A program made the translations under genes and the position numbers. DNA of 60,571 bases from a virus: positions 1 to 60,571 of the IMG/VR virus record IMGVR_UViG_3300032096_000019; one strand, given 5' to 3'. Shown here piece after piece: positions 16,098 through 25,360 of this stretch; the first letter of the stretch is position 1, and each line of letters opens with the position of its first letter. The notes under the pieces are model-generated. The model worked only from the letters and a program-made list of their open reading frames with translations. It did not search any database and had not been told where the DNA came from.

Positions 16098-17687
16098 CTA
16101 TATCTTTGAATTCAGTTCCATTCCGTCCTTAAAAGTAAAAACAATCTCATGCTCAGGATGAACCGTCACCGCATCCACTGTTGCATTCCAAAGTTCCTCA
16201 TCAAATTCAGTCAAGAGCGTGTCACTCTTCTCCAACATCCGAATAAAAGCCCCTATACTTTCACGTTTGGCATTTCGTTCCAGCCGCTTATTATCAATCT
16301 CATCAAGTCCTTTTTTGGCGGCTTCATAACGTTCCACCAAGCTTGTATAATGCTGCTGGTATTCCCCCTGGTCAAGAGCAGAATGGGCGTTTTCCTCCAC
16401 ACACTTTCGGAGCAGTTCTGCCGCAACCTCACTTTCACTTTGGAACTTGGCGCTTTCTTTTTCAAACTCTGACGTATCGGTTAGGTCATTAATAATGGCT
16501 TCATAGTTTTGCAGGATTTCCCCTTTATTCTCAAGTAGGCTGTTAAAAGTATCTAAAAATGCCTCTTTGATTTTATCTTCATAAAGGTGCGGTGTCTGGC
16601 ACTTATTATTGTTTTTAAACTTATGATTGCATTGCCAAATGGTCCTGCGGTATTTGCTGGTAGAATGCCACACCTTACTGCCGAAGAAGCCCCCACACTC
16701 ACCACAGATAATTTTTCCTGAAAAACAACCACCACCCGTCTTATATCCCTTGGCATTTTTCCGTTTCTTAAGCTCATGCTGGACAAGATCGAAAACTTCC
16801 GGCGTTATGATTGCAGGATGACTGTTTTCCACGTAATACTGTGGAATCTCACCTTCATTGACCTTCTTTTTCTTGGTAAGAAAATCAACGGTGAAAGTCT
16901 TCTGAAGCATCGCGTCACCTTTATATTTTTCATTCTGAAGGATGCTCGTTACGGTACTGGTTTGCCATTTCTGTTTGCCCGATGGCGTCAGTATGGAACT
17001 TTTCGTAAGATGCCTTGCTATACCCGAAGGAGTCTTACCTTCAAGGAACAATTTATAAATCAACCGCACTGTTTTGGCTTCCGATTCAACAATCTTAGGA
17101 AGCCCATCATCACCCTTTTCGTAACCAAGGAATCTTCCGTAGGGTAGGCTAATCTTTCCATCAGCAAACCGCTTTCTTTGACCCCAGGTAACGTTCTCTG
17201 AAATACTCCGACTCTCTTCCTGGGCCAAGCTGGACATGATGGTTATAAGCAGTTCACCCTTGCTGTCCATGGTGTGGATGTTTTCCTTCTCGAAGTAGAC
17301 TTCCACGCCTTTTTCTTTAAGCTGTCGGACGGTGCTAAGAGTATCAACAGTATTTCTGGCAAATCGGGATACTGATTTTGTAATAATAAGGTCGATTTTA
17401 CCGATCAGAGCGTCGGCTATCATCCTGTTGAAACCTTCACGCTTTTTTGTGCTTGTAGCTGATATACCTTCATCGGCATAGACTTCTACGAATTCCCAAG
17501 CCGGATTTGATTTGATGTGCCTCGTGTAATAATCTACCTGCGCCTCGTAGCTTGAAAGCTGTTCGTCATTGTCCGTTGAAACCCTTGCGTAGGCGGCAAC
17601 CCGTCTTGTGGCTGGAGTTCCGGCAGTTATCGGTGCAAAGCGTTCTGCTGTTGCCGGAATAACTTTTACTGCTCTTGCTGAACACAT
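16098..17687 (-). CDS. Large serine recombinase (C'), 529 aa
   Basis: Catalytic domain with RVAAYARVSTDND, ADEGISATS, SVSRFARNT and FEKENIHTM; Recombinase domain with HPAIITPEVF; zinc-ribbon CGECGGFFG ... WQCNH; then a long coiled coil (~400-500). All expected active-site residues appear present. Its N-terminal two thirds closely match recombinase C at 5976-7568; the coiled coil has diverged more. It starts inside the 3' end of recombinase D' (overlap 17566-17687), using GGAGGAAAGC as ribosome site. Its place after the lysis genes fits the integrase of a clostridial or Listeria-type prophage, so it is the best candidate, with D', for integration and excision of this prophage. Confidence 0.93.
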   Translation of the reverse strand: MCSARAVKVIPATAERFAPITAGTPATRRVAAYARVSTDNDEQLSSYEAQVDYYTRHIKSNPAWEFVEVYADEGISATSTKKREGFNRMIADALIGKIDLIITKSVSRFARNTVDTLSTVRQLKEKGVEVYFEKENIHTMDSKGELLITIMSSLAQEESRSISENVTWGQRKRFADGKISLPYGRFLGYEKGDDGLPKIVESEAKTVRLIYKLFLEGKTPSGIARHLTKSSILTPSGKQKWQTSTVTSILQNEKYKGDAMLQKTFTVDFLTKKKKVNEGEIPQYYVENSHPAIITPEVFDLVQHELKKRKNAKGYKTGGGCFSGKIICGECGGFFGSKVWHSTSKYRRTIWQCNHKFKNNNKCQTPHLYEDKIKEAFLDTFNSLLENKGEILQNYEAIINDLTDTSEFEKESAKFQSESEVAAELLRKCVEENAHSALDQGEYQQHYTSLVERYEAAKKGLDEIDNKRLERNAKRESIGAFIRMLEKSDTLLTEFDEELWNATVDAVTVHPEHEIVFTFKDGMELNSKI

Positions 17688-18993
17688 GTAGCTTTCCTCC
17701 TTTCCAGTATTTTAGCTGGCGTTCCCGGGCCTGCTGACGGGCTTCTTCACTCCAGCTTTCACTGCGTGATTTGTTCTGCCATTCCTTTTGGACAGTGCGG
17801 CCGTCACGGAAAACAAATACCAGCAGGTTAGAATCAATAGCCTGTATTTCCTTTATCTTTTGCTCAAATACCGTTTCATCAAACTCTTTAAGTCCTAATA
17901 CCTCTACAGCTATCGAAAGCAGGATGTCCTCGGGGATTTGCTTGGTATGGCAGCTATCCTTGCCATATCGCAGGTAGGTAGAGCATTTCCATGAAGCCCG
18001 CCCGCATGCAGCTTTTCGGTTATAATTTTTCCCGCATTTGCTGCAGACAATTTTACTGGTGAAAGGGTATTGCTTGGGGTCATTTTTTCCAGCATTACTA
18101 TCTCTGTTTTTAGCCATAATCCCCTGAGCTTTTTGGAAAGTAATCTCATCAATTATTGGTGGATGGGTGTTTTCAGCATAATATTTTGGAAGCATACCTT
18201 TGTTGCGCACCAATGTCTTTGTCAAATGGTCTTTAACATACTTTTTCTGAAGCAACGCATTCCCTGCGTATTTTTCATTTTTGATGATCTCCGCAACTCT
18301 CTCCGAGTTCCAAGTACCCCCTCGAGGTCGTGCAACACCCATACCAGACAACTTTTTTGCAATCAAGGTGCAGCCCATACCGCCGATATAATCTGCAAAA
18401 ATCATGCGAACTATTTCTGCCTGTTTGGCGTCAATTTCAATTTCACCATTTTCAATGCGATACCCATACAAAAACCTTAAGTTTACAAGCTCTCCGTCAG
18501 CAAAAGCTTTTCGAATACGCCACTTGCAGTTTTCACTGACCGAACGGCTCTCTTCTTGCGCAAAAGAAGCGAGGATGGTAAGCATTAACTCACCATCCCC
18601 GCTCATTGAGTGGATATTTTCTTTTTCAAAATAGACATCAACATTGATGCTCTTTAACTCTCGTACCGTTTCTAACATAGTAACCGTATTCCTTGCGAAC
18701 CTGGAAATGGACTTGGTTAGAACTAAGTCTATTTTACCGTTTCTGCAGTCGCTCAAGAGCCTCTGGAACTCTGCTCTGTTATCTTTGGTGCCGGTCATTG
18801 CTTCATCTGCATAAACACCGGCATACTCCCATCCGCGTTGCTTTTGAATATAGTCGCTGTAATAACTGATTTGAGCTGATATAGAGTGAAGCATTGCATC
18901 TTTGCCACTGGATACTCTGGCATAGGCGGCAACGCGCTTCTTAACTGGTATTGTTGCCTTTATTGGCTCGATTTTTCGGATGGTTCGCGCCAT
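17566..18993 (-). CDS. Large serine recombinase (D'), 475 aa
   Basis: Intact serine recombinase: RVAAYARVSSGKD (nucleophile), ADEAMTGTK, SISRFARNT, FEKENIHSM, then Recombinase domain with HPPIIDEITF and zinc-ribbon CSKCGKNY ... WKCSTY. The last ~45 residues, from GGKLHVFSKSSK, overlap the start of recombinase C' in another frame and read as non-conserved sequence, so the protein may recently have gained a longer tail by loss of its stop. The truncated recombinase D at 7547-7921 is its paralogue. Two overlapping recombinase genes of different subtypes suggest they work together. Transcription probably starts upstream, where the HTH/zinc-finger and SHOCT-like genes lie in line. Confidence 0.92.
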   Translation of the reverse strand: MARTIRKIEPIKATIPVKKRVAAYARVSSGKDAMLHSISAQISYYSDYIQKQRGWEYAGVYADEAMTGTKDNRAEFQRLLSDCRNGKIDLVLTKSISRFARNTVTMLETVRELKSINVDVYFEKENIHSMSGDGELMLTILASFAQEESRSVSENCKWRIRKAFADGELVNLRFLYGYRIENGEIEIDAKQAEIVRMIFADYIGGMGCTLIAKKLSGMGVARPRGGTWNSERVAEIIKNEKYAGNALLQKKYVKDHLTKTLVRNKGMLPKYYAENTHPPIIDEITFQKAQGIMAKNRDSNAGKNDPKQYPFTSKIVCSKCGKNYNRKAACGRASWKCSTYLRYGKDSCHTKQIPEDILLSIAVEVLGLKEFDETVFEQKIKEIQAIDSNLLVFVFRDGRTVQKEWQNKSRSESWSEEARQQARERQLKYWKGGKLHVFSKSSKSYSGNSRTLCTDNCRNSSHKTGCRLRKGFNGQ

Positions 18994-19057
18994 ATAATCA
19001 CCTCCCTAGTGTGACATGTTAACTCTGATTTTGATACATAGCAAGCTAATTAACATA

Positions 19058-19219
19058 TCACAAACTACCTATTAAAGGCTGATATTTGGCAACGAGAAGT
19101 GAATTAATCTTGGCGAATTCCTTCCTATTAATTAACCCTTTTGAGAGCATGGTTTTTGCTATGGCAAATGATACCTGATAGTTCTTTTCACGTTCAAACT
19201 GAGCATGCGTCACAATCAT
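19058..19219 (-). CDS. SHOCT-like small protein, 53 aa
   Basis: The product opens MIVTHAQFEREKNYQVSFAI and continues AKTMLSKGLINRKEFAKINSLL, matching the short conserved protein (about 50 residues, SHOCT-type helical pair) commonly encoded beside clostridial serine recombinases. The gene overlaps the 3' end of the HTH/zinc-finger gene by 26 bases, implying coupling. Its role is unknown; it may help control recombination. It was placed by translating the short frame directly. Confidence 0.65.
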   Translation of the reverse strand: MIVTHAQFEREKNYQVSFAIAKTMLSKGLINRKEFAKINSLLVAKYQPLIGSL

Positions 19220-19631
19220 CCCTCGCTTTTTCAAAACGGTGCTTTATATAACAGGCATGCCCACAAAACTTGCGGGTTTTATTGCCATAACTTTCGAATG
19301 TTTTCCCACACTCTTTGCAAACCAGTGTGTAATAGGCTTTCTTTTTATATTGGCTGTCATTTTCTTTCCACCATGCTCGACGACATTGTTCAGAGCAAAA
19401 TTTCTTAGGGTGTCCCTTTGTTCCTTGTGTCAAGGGTTCCCCGCAGTGCTTGCAGTTGATATTTGATTCTTTGTCTTCATGTTCAACGGGCTTTTTACTA
19501 TTACCGATGTTGTTGCGCCTACAATAGGATTTCACTGTGTTTTCTGAGATTGAAAGGGCTGCAGCTATTTTCCCGTAGCTCTGTCCAAGCTTGCGCAGCT
19601 GCTGAATTTTTAGCTTTTGCTTAGTCGTCAT
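19194..19631 (-). CDS. HTH plus double zinc-finger protein, 145 aa
   Basis: N-terminal helix-turn-helix (IQQLRKLGQSYGKIAAALS then ISENTVKSYCRRN, ~8-40) followed by two Cys clusters: CKHCGEPL ... KKFCSEQCRRAWW (~60-90) and CKECGKTF ... RKFCGHACYIKHRF (~107-135). This arrangement is repeated in the phage gene at 43277-43723, so it is a family typical of these mobile elements. DNA binding is strongly suggested. It lies between the late terminator and the recombinase pair, consistent with control of integration or excision. Role inferred. Confidence 0.7.
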   Translation of the reverse strand: MTTKQKLKIQQLRKLGQSYGKIAAALSISENTVKSYCRRNNIGNSKKPVEHEDKESNINCKHCGEPLTQGTKGHPKKFCSEQCRRAWWKENDSQYKKKAYYTLVCKECGKTFESYGNKTRKFCGHACYIKHRFEKARDDCDACSV

Positions 19632-19644
19632 GGTTCTACCTCCA

Positions 19645-19678
19645 TGAAAAAAGGGGCGACCCGTTTGAGTCGCTCCCC
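19645..19678 (-). terminator. Terminator at the end of the phage late operon
   Basis: On the minus strand GGGGAGCGAC ... GGTCGCCCC forms a long stem followed by TTTTTT. It stands just after the amidase stop (19696) and separates lysis genes from the HTH/recombinase cluster. Confidence 0.8.
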
Positions 19679-19695
19679 ATAATGATTGATTAGTG

Positions 19696-20406
19696 TTATT
19701 CGTATTTCACATAGCCATCAAAACCTGCCGCTTTAATCTTCTCTAACATGGCATCTGCGTTTTGTTTATTGGCAAAAGCACCTACTTGAACACGATATAA
19801 CTTTTTGGCTTTAGCGATTGGATCATTACTATTAGCGGATTGTTCTGCCTTAAGAGCGACTTTCACAGCCTTCCGAAAAGTATCCATACTCTCACCATGT
19901 TTAGGAAACCAATGCTTCACATCTGCGTGATTACTAGCTATGGCAAGCTTATGACCTTCAGAGTGATCCACAATGTCCTGTTCACTCAGCCCATATTTCT
20001 TACAGAGCATCACACAAAGTTCCACCGCATTCTGCCAAGCTTTCCTAAAATAAGCTTCCTGCTTTAAAACATCATAGCCCACCATGTTAGCCCCACCAGC
20101 ATAAGAAAACCCACCTGGCTCACAGATTTCAAAGCCAATGTGGGTATTATTCGCCTTCCCACCAGCATGCCACCCCCGATGCTCCCAGGGGAGGTATTGG
20201 TGGACTTCCTTGTCATCCAAAAAAGCATGGACACATACCTGCCGGTTTATCTCCCCCGCCTGGTATGATTTATTCCAACGACTAAACCAGTCTACCGCCA
20301 TCATACCGGGAGTAGCGGTTGAATGTACCATAATGCCCGTGGGGTTAATTTTTCGTCCTGCCTTGTAGCAATCATTACGAGTCATATATTTTGTTATTAA
20401 CTCCAT
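19696..20406 (-). CDS. N-acetylmuramoyl-L-alanine amidase endolysin with SPOR domain
   Basis: Phage lysin that cleaves the bond between muramic acid and the stem peptide. The Amidase_2-type domain (~1-165) shows zinc ligands in GIMVHSTATPG and KHWFPKHG, with THIGFEICEP, DHSEGHKLAI and the GWHAGGKAN segment of the fold. A C-terminal SPOR/cell-wall-binding domain (YRVQVGAFANKQNADAMLEK, ~200-234) targets peptidoglycan. There is no signal peptide, so export depends on the holin encoded two bases upstream. GGGAGGAAGATTG precedes the start. It is the last gene of the late operon, followed by a strong terminator. Confidence 0.92.
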   Translation of the reverse strand: MELITKYMTRNDCYKAGRKINPTGIMVHSTATPGMMAVDWFSRWNKSYQAGEINRQVCVHAFLDDKEVHQYLPWEHRGWHAGGKANNTHIGFEICEPGGFSYAGGANMVGYDVLKQEAYFRKAWQNAVELCVMLCKKYGLSEQDIVDHSEGHKLAIASNHADVKHWFPKHGESMDTFRKAVKVALKAEQSANSNDPIAKAKKLYRVQVGAFANKQNADAMLEKIKAAGFDGYVKYE

Positions 20407-20407
20407 T

Positions 20408-20830
20408 TCAATCTTCCTCCCTGGCTTTACCGTTCAGTTGGGACAGAACATCTTGAAGCTTTTCCGGTATAGGCAGGCCGATGATGGCGGCATTCTCCAA
20501 AATACTGATACCCTCGTTAGACAAGTAGAAAAAAATAACGGCGGTGCGAATTGCACTACCGTTCTTTATTAGATGAACATCTACTATGTTTCCAATACCA
20601 ACCAAGGTAAAAATCAGTACCTTTTTAAATATCCCTCGAGCACCAACTTCACTCGAGAGCCGTTTCTCGATGATAGCCACCATCACACCGGTCAAGTAGT
20701 CTATGCCCACGAAAGCTATCAGAGCATAAAGAAAACCGTCAAGGCCGCCAAGAAGATATCCCAGCCAGCCCCCAACGGCTGCAAAAGTTAATTGAAAGGT
20801 GCTTGTATCTTTCAAATTAAGTCCCCCCAT
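20408..20830 (-). CDS. Phage holin, 140 aa
   Basis: Holin of the Phage_holin_4/toxin-secretion type: hydrophobic helices at ~12-40 (FAAVGGWLGYLLGGLDGFLY) and ~40-60 (ALIAFVGIDYLTGVMVAII), a basic loop (EKRLSSEVGARGIFKK), a third helix (VLIFTLVGIGNIVD) and a fourth segment (RTAVIFFYLSNEGISIL). It forms membrane lesions that release the amidase encoded next. The GxDxxTG-like DYLTG motif is typical of the family. It overlaps the upstream small coiled-coil gene by 14 bases. Confidence 0.9.
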   Translation of the reverse strand: MGGLNLKDTSTFQLTFAAVGGWLGYLLGGLDGFLYALIAFVGIDYLTGVMVAIIEKRLSSEVGARGIFKKVLIFTLVGIGNIVDVHLIKNGSAIRTAVIFFYLSNEGISILENAAIIGLPIPEKLQDVLSQLNGKAREED

Positions 20831-21041
20831 TCTCTTTAACTAAACTTTGATTAATAGAATCCAGTTCTGCCTGAAGCTGAGCCTTTGCCTCCGTCATTCC
20901 CTTAAGCTGAAAGTCATAAGCTTTGATAGATTTTTCAAGCTGCTTTTTCCTTCCTAATAGCCCTTGCTCGTCCAGCTCTAGTGAATGAATCACCTTAAAG
21001 TTTCCTTCCTTATCTTTCTCAACCTTAATATGCTTTGACAT
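20817..21041 (-). CDS. Small coiled-coil phage protein, 74 aa
   Basis: The start at 21041 (MSKHIKVEKD) is chosen over an upstream ATG because GAGGTGAAAGAG directly precedes it. A short beta-like N-terminus is followed by an uninterrupted coiled coil (KKQLEKSIKAYDF ... AQLQAELDSINQSL). It lies between the tail tip gene and the holin, a position often held by small accessory tail or lysis-control proteins. No family recognised. Confidence 0.6.
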   Translation of the reverse strand: MSKHIKVEKDKEGNFKVIHSLELDEQGLLGRKKQLEKSIKAYDFQLKGMTEAKAQLQAELDSINQSLVKENGGT

Positions 21042-21051
21042 CTCTTTCACC

Positions 21052-23394
21052 TCACATATACATAAATAGTTGAATAAACAAACTGGCATTTATCCTACCT
21101 AAAATACTGCTGCCTAGCTCTAAATTATGCCAGCCTGGCGACGTTATATGGGGGGATAATTGGAGTTCATTCTTGTTTTCGTTAAATGGCCCCCCAAGTT
21201 GCGCAGTAATATCAGTTCCGTCCAGAGTAATTGATATGTCAGCCGGGGCAGTTCCCTCATATATACCAAAAACCAAATTGTGAGTATGGTCCCCTAAAGA
21301 AACCATATGGCGATGATTCGGTAAATACATGTTGTGAGCATGAAACGGCAAAGAAACAGCGTGGGTATGGGAAACTGATAGCATAGCGTGAGCGTGATCT
21401 CCGGCATAAGTATTGTGAAGAATATGGTCATGATAGCCACTTTGTACCCATGAAACACTACCCGTATCGGTGATAAGGGTAGTGCCATGCTCAATTCCAT
21501 GGTTATGCGTACCATCTTTCTCCATGGTATTATCGTGAAAATGATAGCCCGCCATATCCATAAAATCGGGTAATAGATACTGTGAGGGAGAGAGAATCCA
21601 CAATCCAGGCTCGCTGGTATCTATGTCGCCGCCACCTGACTCAGTGGATGTAAAGGTATAACCACCATCTTCAGTGGATGCATAAACACCACCTCCTGAT
21701 GCTGCTCCGGTTTCATAGGCTCTAAACCATTCCTTGGTAAAGCTGAGTTTAAACTGCTTACCATTTAATAGATTGGCTCCAGGTGGAACATAGAAAATTA
21801 TCTTAAGGGGATGAGTGGCATCTACATTATCTACTACATGCAACTGCCAAGTTTGCAGCATACCACGATCATCTAAAATAACTGTCGTCCCATCTGATGC
21901 TGTAATCCTTAAACCAAAACGCTCTGTAGCGTCCACCTGCCAATGACCGGCATGGAGGCGTTCAATATTATTCTCATCATATACATGTAAACCATCAGAC
22001 ATGATTTTGGTATATTCATCAGCGGTAGATAATGCATAAAGTTCGTTAATCACTACGGTACTTGATAGCACACCTTCTCCGGTTACTGCTGTTTTGTAGC
22101 TTTGCCCACCGTCTTCAGTGATACCAAGTCCCCCTGGCGATAGGCGTACCCCCTTGCCATTTCGCCTGCCTTCAGCATCAATGCCCCAAAAGTCTATTGT
22201 GTTGTCAGTAATAGTTAGCAGCCCATTTGTACCATTGATTAAGGTGGTGGCGGTATTGATAAAGCCTTGTAACAGGCTATTGGCATGGCGGTTCCGGGTA
22301 ATTATTCTCGCAGTAGTCACAGCCGGTTTCACAGCATCACTTATCTGCGGTTTCGGAGTTCCCACGTTAATGCTGTTTCTCTGCGGTTCATAGGGGTATT
22401 CAACCATTTCAATTACTCGTACCCTTAAGCGTACAGAGATATCTTGCGGCCCGGTATATTCTACCGTTACCCAATCCCCCACCTCTATTTTATAAAGGGC
22501 CTCAGCATACAAGCGGTAAAGGTCAGCCAGCTTCACACTCACACTAAGCTTGGGCCAAGCGACGACCGCGAGCTTTCTTCGCCCCTGCTCCAACAATTCA
22601 CTAGGGTCAGCGATCTTGTCATAGGTAACCACATCTTCTCGCACCAAACGCTCCCTTATGATGCTGTCAGCCGTGTTGTAGCCGAGGGCTGTGAAAAAGG
22701 AGAAGTTTTCAATATAGCTATAGCCACCATTGACACTAGCGATATCTACGCCATCCTTTCCTTTCACATATAGCCTGGTTACCAGCCCCTTCGAGTCGTA
22801 GCTTAAATCCAAGCTGGCTAAATTTCTTCCTGAACGAATAGTCACCCCGTTATCCTGGCCAATATCGTTATATAGGCTCACTGTTTTTTCCAGAGTATCA
22901 AATTGCACGAAAGGCCCGTAACAATATTCCTCCACTGCCCCGTATAGTTTAAGTAGCTCGTTTAAAGCTTCCAGACGATTAAGATTTTCCAAACGGACAT
23001 CACGGAGAGTGGTGATAGTGGGGTCGCAATACTTTAAAGTCCAGCCCGTATTCTCAAGTACCCTGGCTACTGCATAGCTCATACTAGCATTAGAAAAGGC
23101 TAGCTCGCCGTCAATATAGCGATAGAGCAGTTCCTCTGCTGAACACACACAGGATACACTGATAAACCCCTCATCTGTCAAAGTGGCTGAAGGGCTTTTT
23201 ATGATATACTCACTACCCTCAAAGTAAATTCTGTTTTCGCTTTCGATAAGCCGCAGGGTCTTTTCATTAACCAGGCAATTAAACTTTAGGGTGCTCATGC
23301 CATTACTACTTCTTACCCGACAAAAATCACTTAGTTCCTTTTGTCCCAAATAGCCTAATCGCTTGATACCAGCTGCATCATATATCTCAAGCAT
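21052..23394 (-). CDS. Tail-associated (Tal/prophage endopeptidase-like) tip protein with HxH fibre
   Basis: The N-terminal ~370 residues match the prophage tail endopeptidase/Tal fold of siphophage tips (FEGSEYIIKSP; VGDWVTVEYTG; RVIEMVEYPYEPQ followed by R...NVG). The middle (~400-560) is a fibre-like stretch with LYALSTADEYTKIMSDG and TERFGLRIT. Residues ~615-708 hold eight H-x-H motifs (HFH, HNH, HDH, HAH, HTH, HAH, HRH, HTH), the pattern that coordinates metal ions along trimeric fibre needles such as T4 gp37. The last ~70 residues form a small beta domain. It probably opens or contacts the host wall, with the tail forming a metal-stabilised receptor needle. It is located directly after the Dit-fusion gene. 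Confidence 0.82.
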   Translation of the reverse strand: MLEIYDAAGIKRLGYLGQKELSDFCRVRSSNGMSTLKFNCLVNEKTLRLIESENRIYFEGSEYIIKSPSATLTDEGFISVSCVCSAEELLYRYIDGELAFSNASMSYAVARVLENTGWTLKYCDPTITTLRDVRLENLNRLEALNELLKLYGAVEEYCYGPFVQFDTLEKTVSLYNDIGQDNGVTIRSGRNLASLDLSYDSKGLVTRLYVKGKDGVDIASVNGGYSYIENFSFFTALGYNTADSIIRERLVREDVVTYDKIADPSELLEQGRRKLAVVAWPKLSVSVKLADLYRLYAEALYKIEVGDWVTVEYTGPQDISVRLRVRVIEMVEYPYEPQRNSINVGTPKPQISDAVKPAVTTARIITRNRHANSLLQGFINTATTLINGTNGLLTITDNTIDFWGIDAEGRRNGKGVRLSPGGLGITEDGGQSYKTAVTGEGVLSSTVVINELYALSTADEYTKIMSDGLHVYDENNIERLHAGHWQVDATERFGLRITASDGTTVILDDRGMLQTWQLHVVDNVDATHPLKIIFYVPPGANLLNGKQFKLSFTKEWFRAYETGAASGGGVYASTEDGGYTFTSTESGGGDIDTSEPGLWILSPSQYLLPDFMDMAGYHFHDNTMEKDGTHNHGIEHGTTLITDTGSVSWVQSGYHDHILHNTYAGDHAHAMLSVSHTHAVSLPFHAHNMYLPNHRHMVSLGDHTHNLVFGIYEGTAPADISITLDGTDITAQLGGPFNENKNELQLSPHITSPGWHNLELGSSILGRINASLFIQLFMYM

Positions 23395-23407
23395 CTTATC
23401 ACCACCT

Positions 23408-25360
23408 TTACAGCCACATTTCCGAAAACTCTATCTCTAAGTTTCCAGCGGAGGTACTGATCTCAGTTTCGCCCGGTTCAAGATATAAAAAATCCCCTTC
23501 AGCCAAATGTGCTGCCGGGGCACCGTTTAAGGTGATTTCTAATTTTTCGCTATCCACAATAAATATATCGGTGCTGCCAAGTGATGTATTAATATATATC
23601 TGGCTGTCACCGATGCTAATTACCGGAAATTCTGCCGGACCAGTAAGGGTTAACCTGAGAGGCGTTTTTTGTGAACCCCGGTTTAATAGCCAAACGCTAC
23701 CTGAGGTTTTGTAATACTGGGGTACACCATAAATAAAAGGTTTCGAACAATTGAATTGAAGATTAAGTATTTCCATTGAACCGACAGTTTCCATGACGGT
23801 TTTCCCCCGAAGCCTTCCTTTATAAACATTGAAATACTCATCATCAAAGCGAAGCTCACATTCTCCCTTTTTGGGATTAAGCAAAGTATTTAGCTCCTTC
23901 TGGGCAGCTACTAAGGCCGACCGGCTATCATGCTTTAATAGGCCCTTTACTACAATGGTTCGCTCCTTGAATTCGGTGTGATGATAGTAGGTACCATCCA
24001 TGCCAGGAAGCTTTGTGCTTGTTTCCTCCCCTTCAGGAATTTCCCAGCGCCCCTTAACATCAATGATGGAAAGTCCAAAGGTTGAGGTATCCACTCCGTC
24101 AAAATAAAGCTTTCTTGGCATACCGCTAGCAAAGGCTTCTAGATTAAAAAAGCCGGTGAATATACGCGCTGTCGCTACCATCTCCACCGTTTTATCTTCA
24201 AGTGACCAGTAATATAGTCCGTTGGAATTAGGGTCTAGACTATCTACCTGCACCTTCATCAACGCTTGTTCTGTTTTATAGTCATACGTCCCTCCTGTAA
24301 GACGAAGGGCCTCAAGGTAAAAAATAGTGGCTTGAGTAGCCAGATCGGGGAACTCGCTATCCTTTACTCCTGTATAGGTATATACATCATAGAAAAAGCC
24401 GTTTATCATTAAAGCTTTAGCCCTAGCAACAAAGATCGCGGCCCCACTGCCTTCATTTTTAGCCAAACCCAGCACCGACCACAGAACTGTATCTGAAGTC
24501 CAGTTAACATCTCCCCACTGGTTATATACCGGCGATAGGTTCTTGCCAGTATAATCACTTGTGCCTTCTATGGGGGCCATATACATATAAGGCAGACCTA
24601 CCGTTTCCATTACTCCCCGCTGGCTTTGTATGCAATTTGTGCGGATAAAGTTATGAAATCTATCATTAATGTCCCCGATATAGTAAGTCCCGCCCTCAGC
24701 AGTTTGCTGGCTATTTCCAAATGCAGCTATTGCAGTTTGCACCAGGTCATAGGCAATATCCCCGAGATGCAGTGGCACACGCCCGTTAACGGGATAGAAT
24801 TCTACTCCGGCATCTGTGCGGAGATAAAATTCAGGAAAAGCACCGTCCAAATATGCAGGCAGTTCGGTGCCGCAAAGGGAAGAAAAAGCAGTCTGCACTT
24901 TATAAATGCTCTCAATCAGCTTTAAAGACCACTGTTTGTAAGTATCTTCTCCACAACGAAGGTATAAGCGGCTTAAACCGTAAGCTGATAAGAACAAATC
25001 CCTTGTATATACCTCGCAATAACCATCATCTTTTCGTCTTTGCCATTGCTGATTATCAGTATTAAAGTAATGTATGGATTGAAAGTACATGGTTTGGCCA
25101 TTGACAGTAGTCTCGATAATATTATCAATCAAATTATCTGCGATTAGCTTAGCCTTATCTATCGCGTCCTTAGTACCATAGGAGCATAAGAAAATAAGCG
25201 TCCAGGCGCTGGAGGGAACTAGGGTGGCCGCTCTGGTTGCTTCCCCGGCACCCTCTGTATAATTAAGTAATACCAATCCCAACGGGGGGTTAGGGAAAAG
25301 ACGGTAAAAACTATCTGCGCTATCAGTGACAATCAGTTTACTATTCAATAGTTCTCGCAT
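23408..25360 (-). CDS. (alpha/alpha)6-glycosidase-like domain fused to distal tail (Dit) protein, 650 aa
   Basis: Two parts. Residues ~1-405 are helix-rich with repeated hairpin signatures (VYTRDLFLSAYGLSRLYLRC; LGDIAYDLVQTAIAAF; SDTVLWSVLGLAK; LATQATIFYLEALRL) like six-hairpin toroid glycosidases. From ~412 (KLYFDGVDTSTFGLSIIDVK) the protein is a distal tail protein of the siphovirus RIFT type, with ERTIVVKGLL, LNTLLNPKKGECELRFDDE and the beta-sandwich C-terminus. Normal Dit proteins start near the second part, so the sugar-hydrolase-like domain is an N-terminal addition. It lies between the Tal gene and a second glycosidase-like gene, two bases from each. The catalytic acids of the first part could not be assigned; it may bind or cleave cell-surface glycans. 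The Dit assignment is strong. Confidence 0.75.
   Translation of the reverse strand: MRELLNSKLIVTDSADSFYRLFPNPPLGLVLLNYTEGAGEATRAATLVPSSAWTLIFLCSYGTKDAIDKAKLIADNLIDNIIETTVNGQTMYFQSIHYFNTDNQQWQRRKDDGYCEVYTRDLFLSAYGLSRLYLRCGEDTYKQWSLKLIESIYKVQTAFSSLCGTELPAYLDGAFPEFYLRTDAGVEFYPVNGRVPLHLGDIAYDLVQTAIAAFGNSQQTAEGGTYYIGDINDRFHNFIRTNCIQSQRGVMETVGLPYMYMAPIEGTSDYTGKNLSPVYNQWGDVNWTSDTVLWSVLGLAKNEGSGAAIFVARAKALMINGFFYDVYTYTGVKDSEFPDLATQATIFYLEALRLTGGTYDYKTEQALMKVQVDSLDPNSNGLYYWSLEDKTVEMVATARIFTGFFNLEAFASGMPRKLYFDGVDTSTFGLSIIDVKGRWEIPEGEETSTKLPGMDGTYYHHTEFKERTIVVKGLLKHDSRSALVAAQKELNTLLNPKKGECELRFDDEYFNVYKGRLRGKTVMETVGSMEILNLQFNCSKPFIYGVPQYYKTSGSVWLLNRGSQKTPLRLTLTGPAEFPVISIGDSQIYINTSLGSTDIFIVDSEKLEITLNGAPAAHLAEGDFLYLEPGETEISTSAGNLEIEFSEMWL

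Noticed and set aside
21270-23394. Diversity-generating retroelement target in the tail tip
   Set aside because: No reverse transcriptase gene or template repeat was found near the tail genes.
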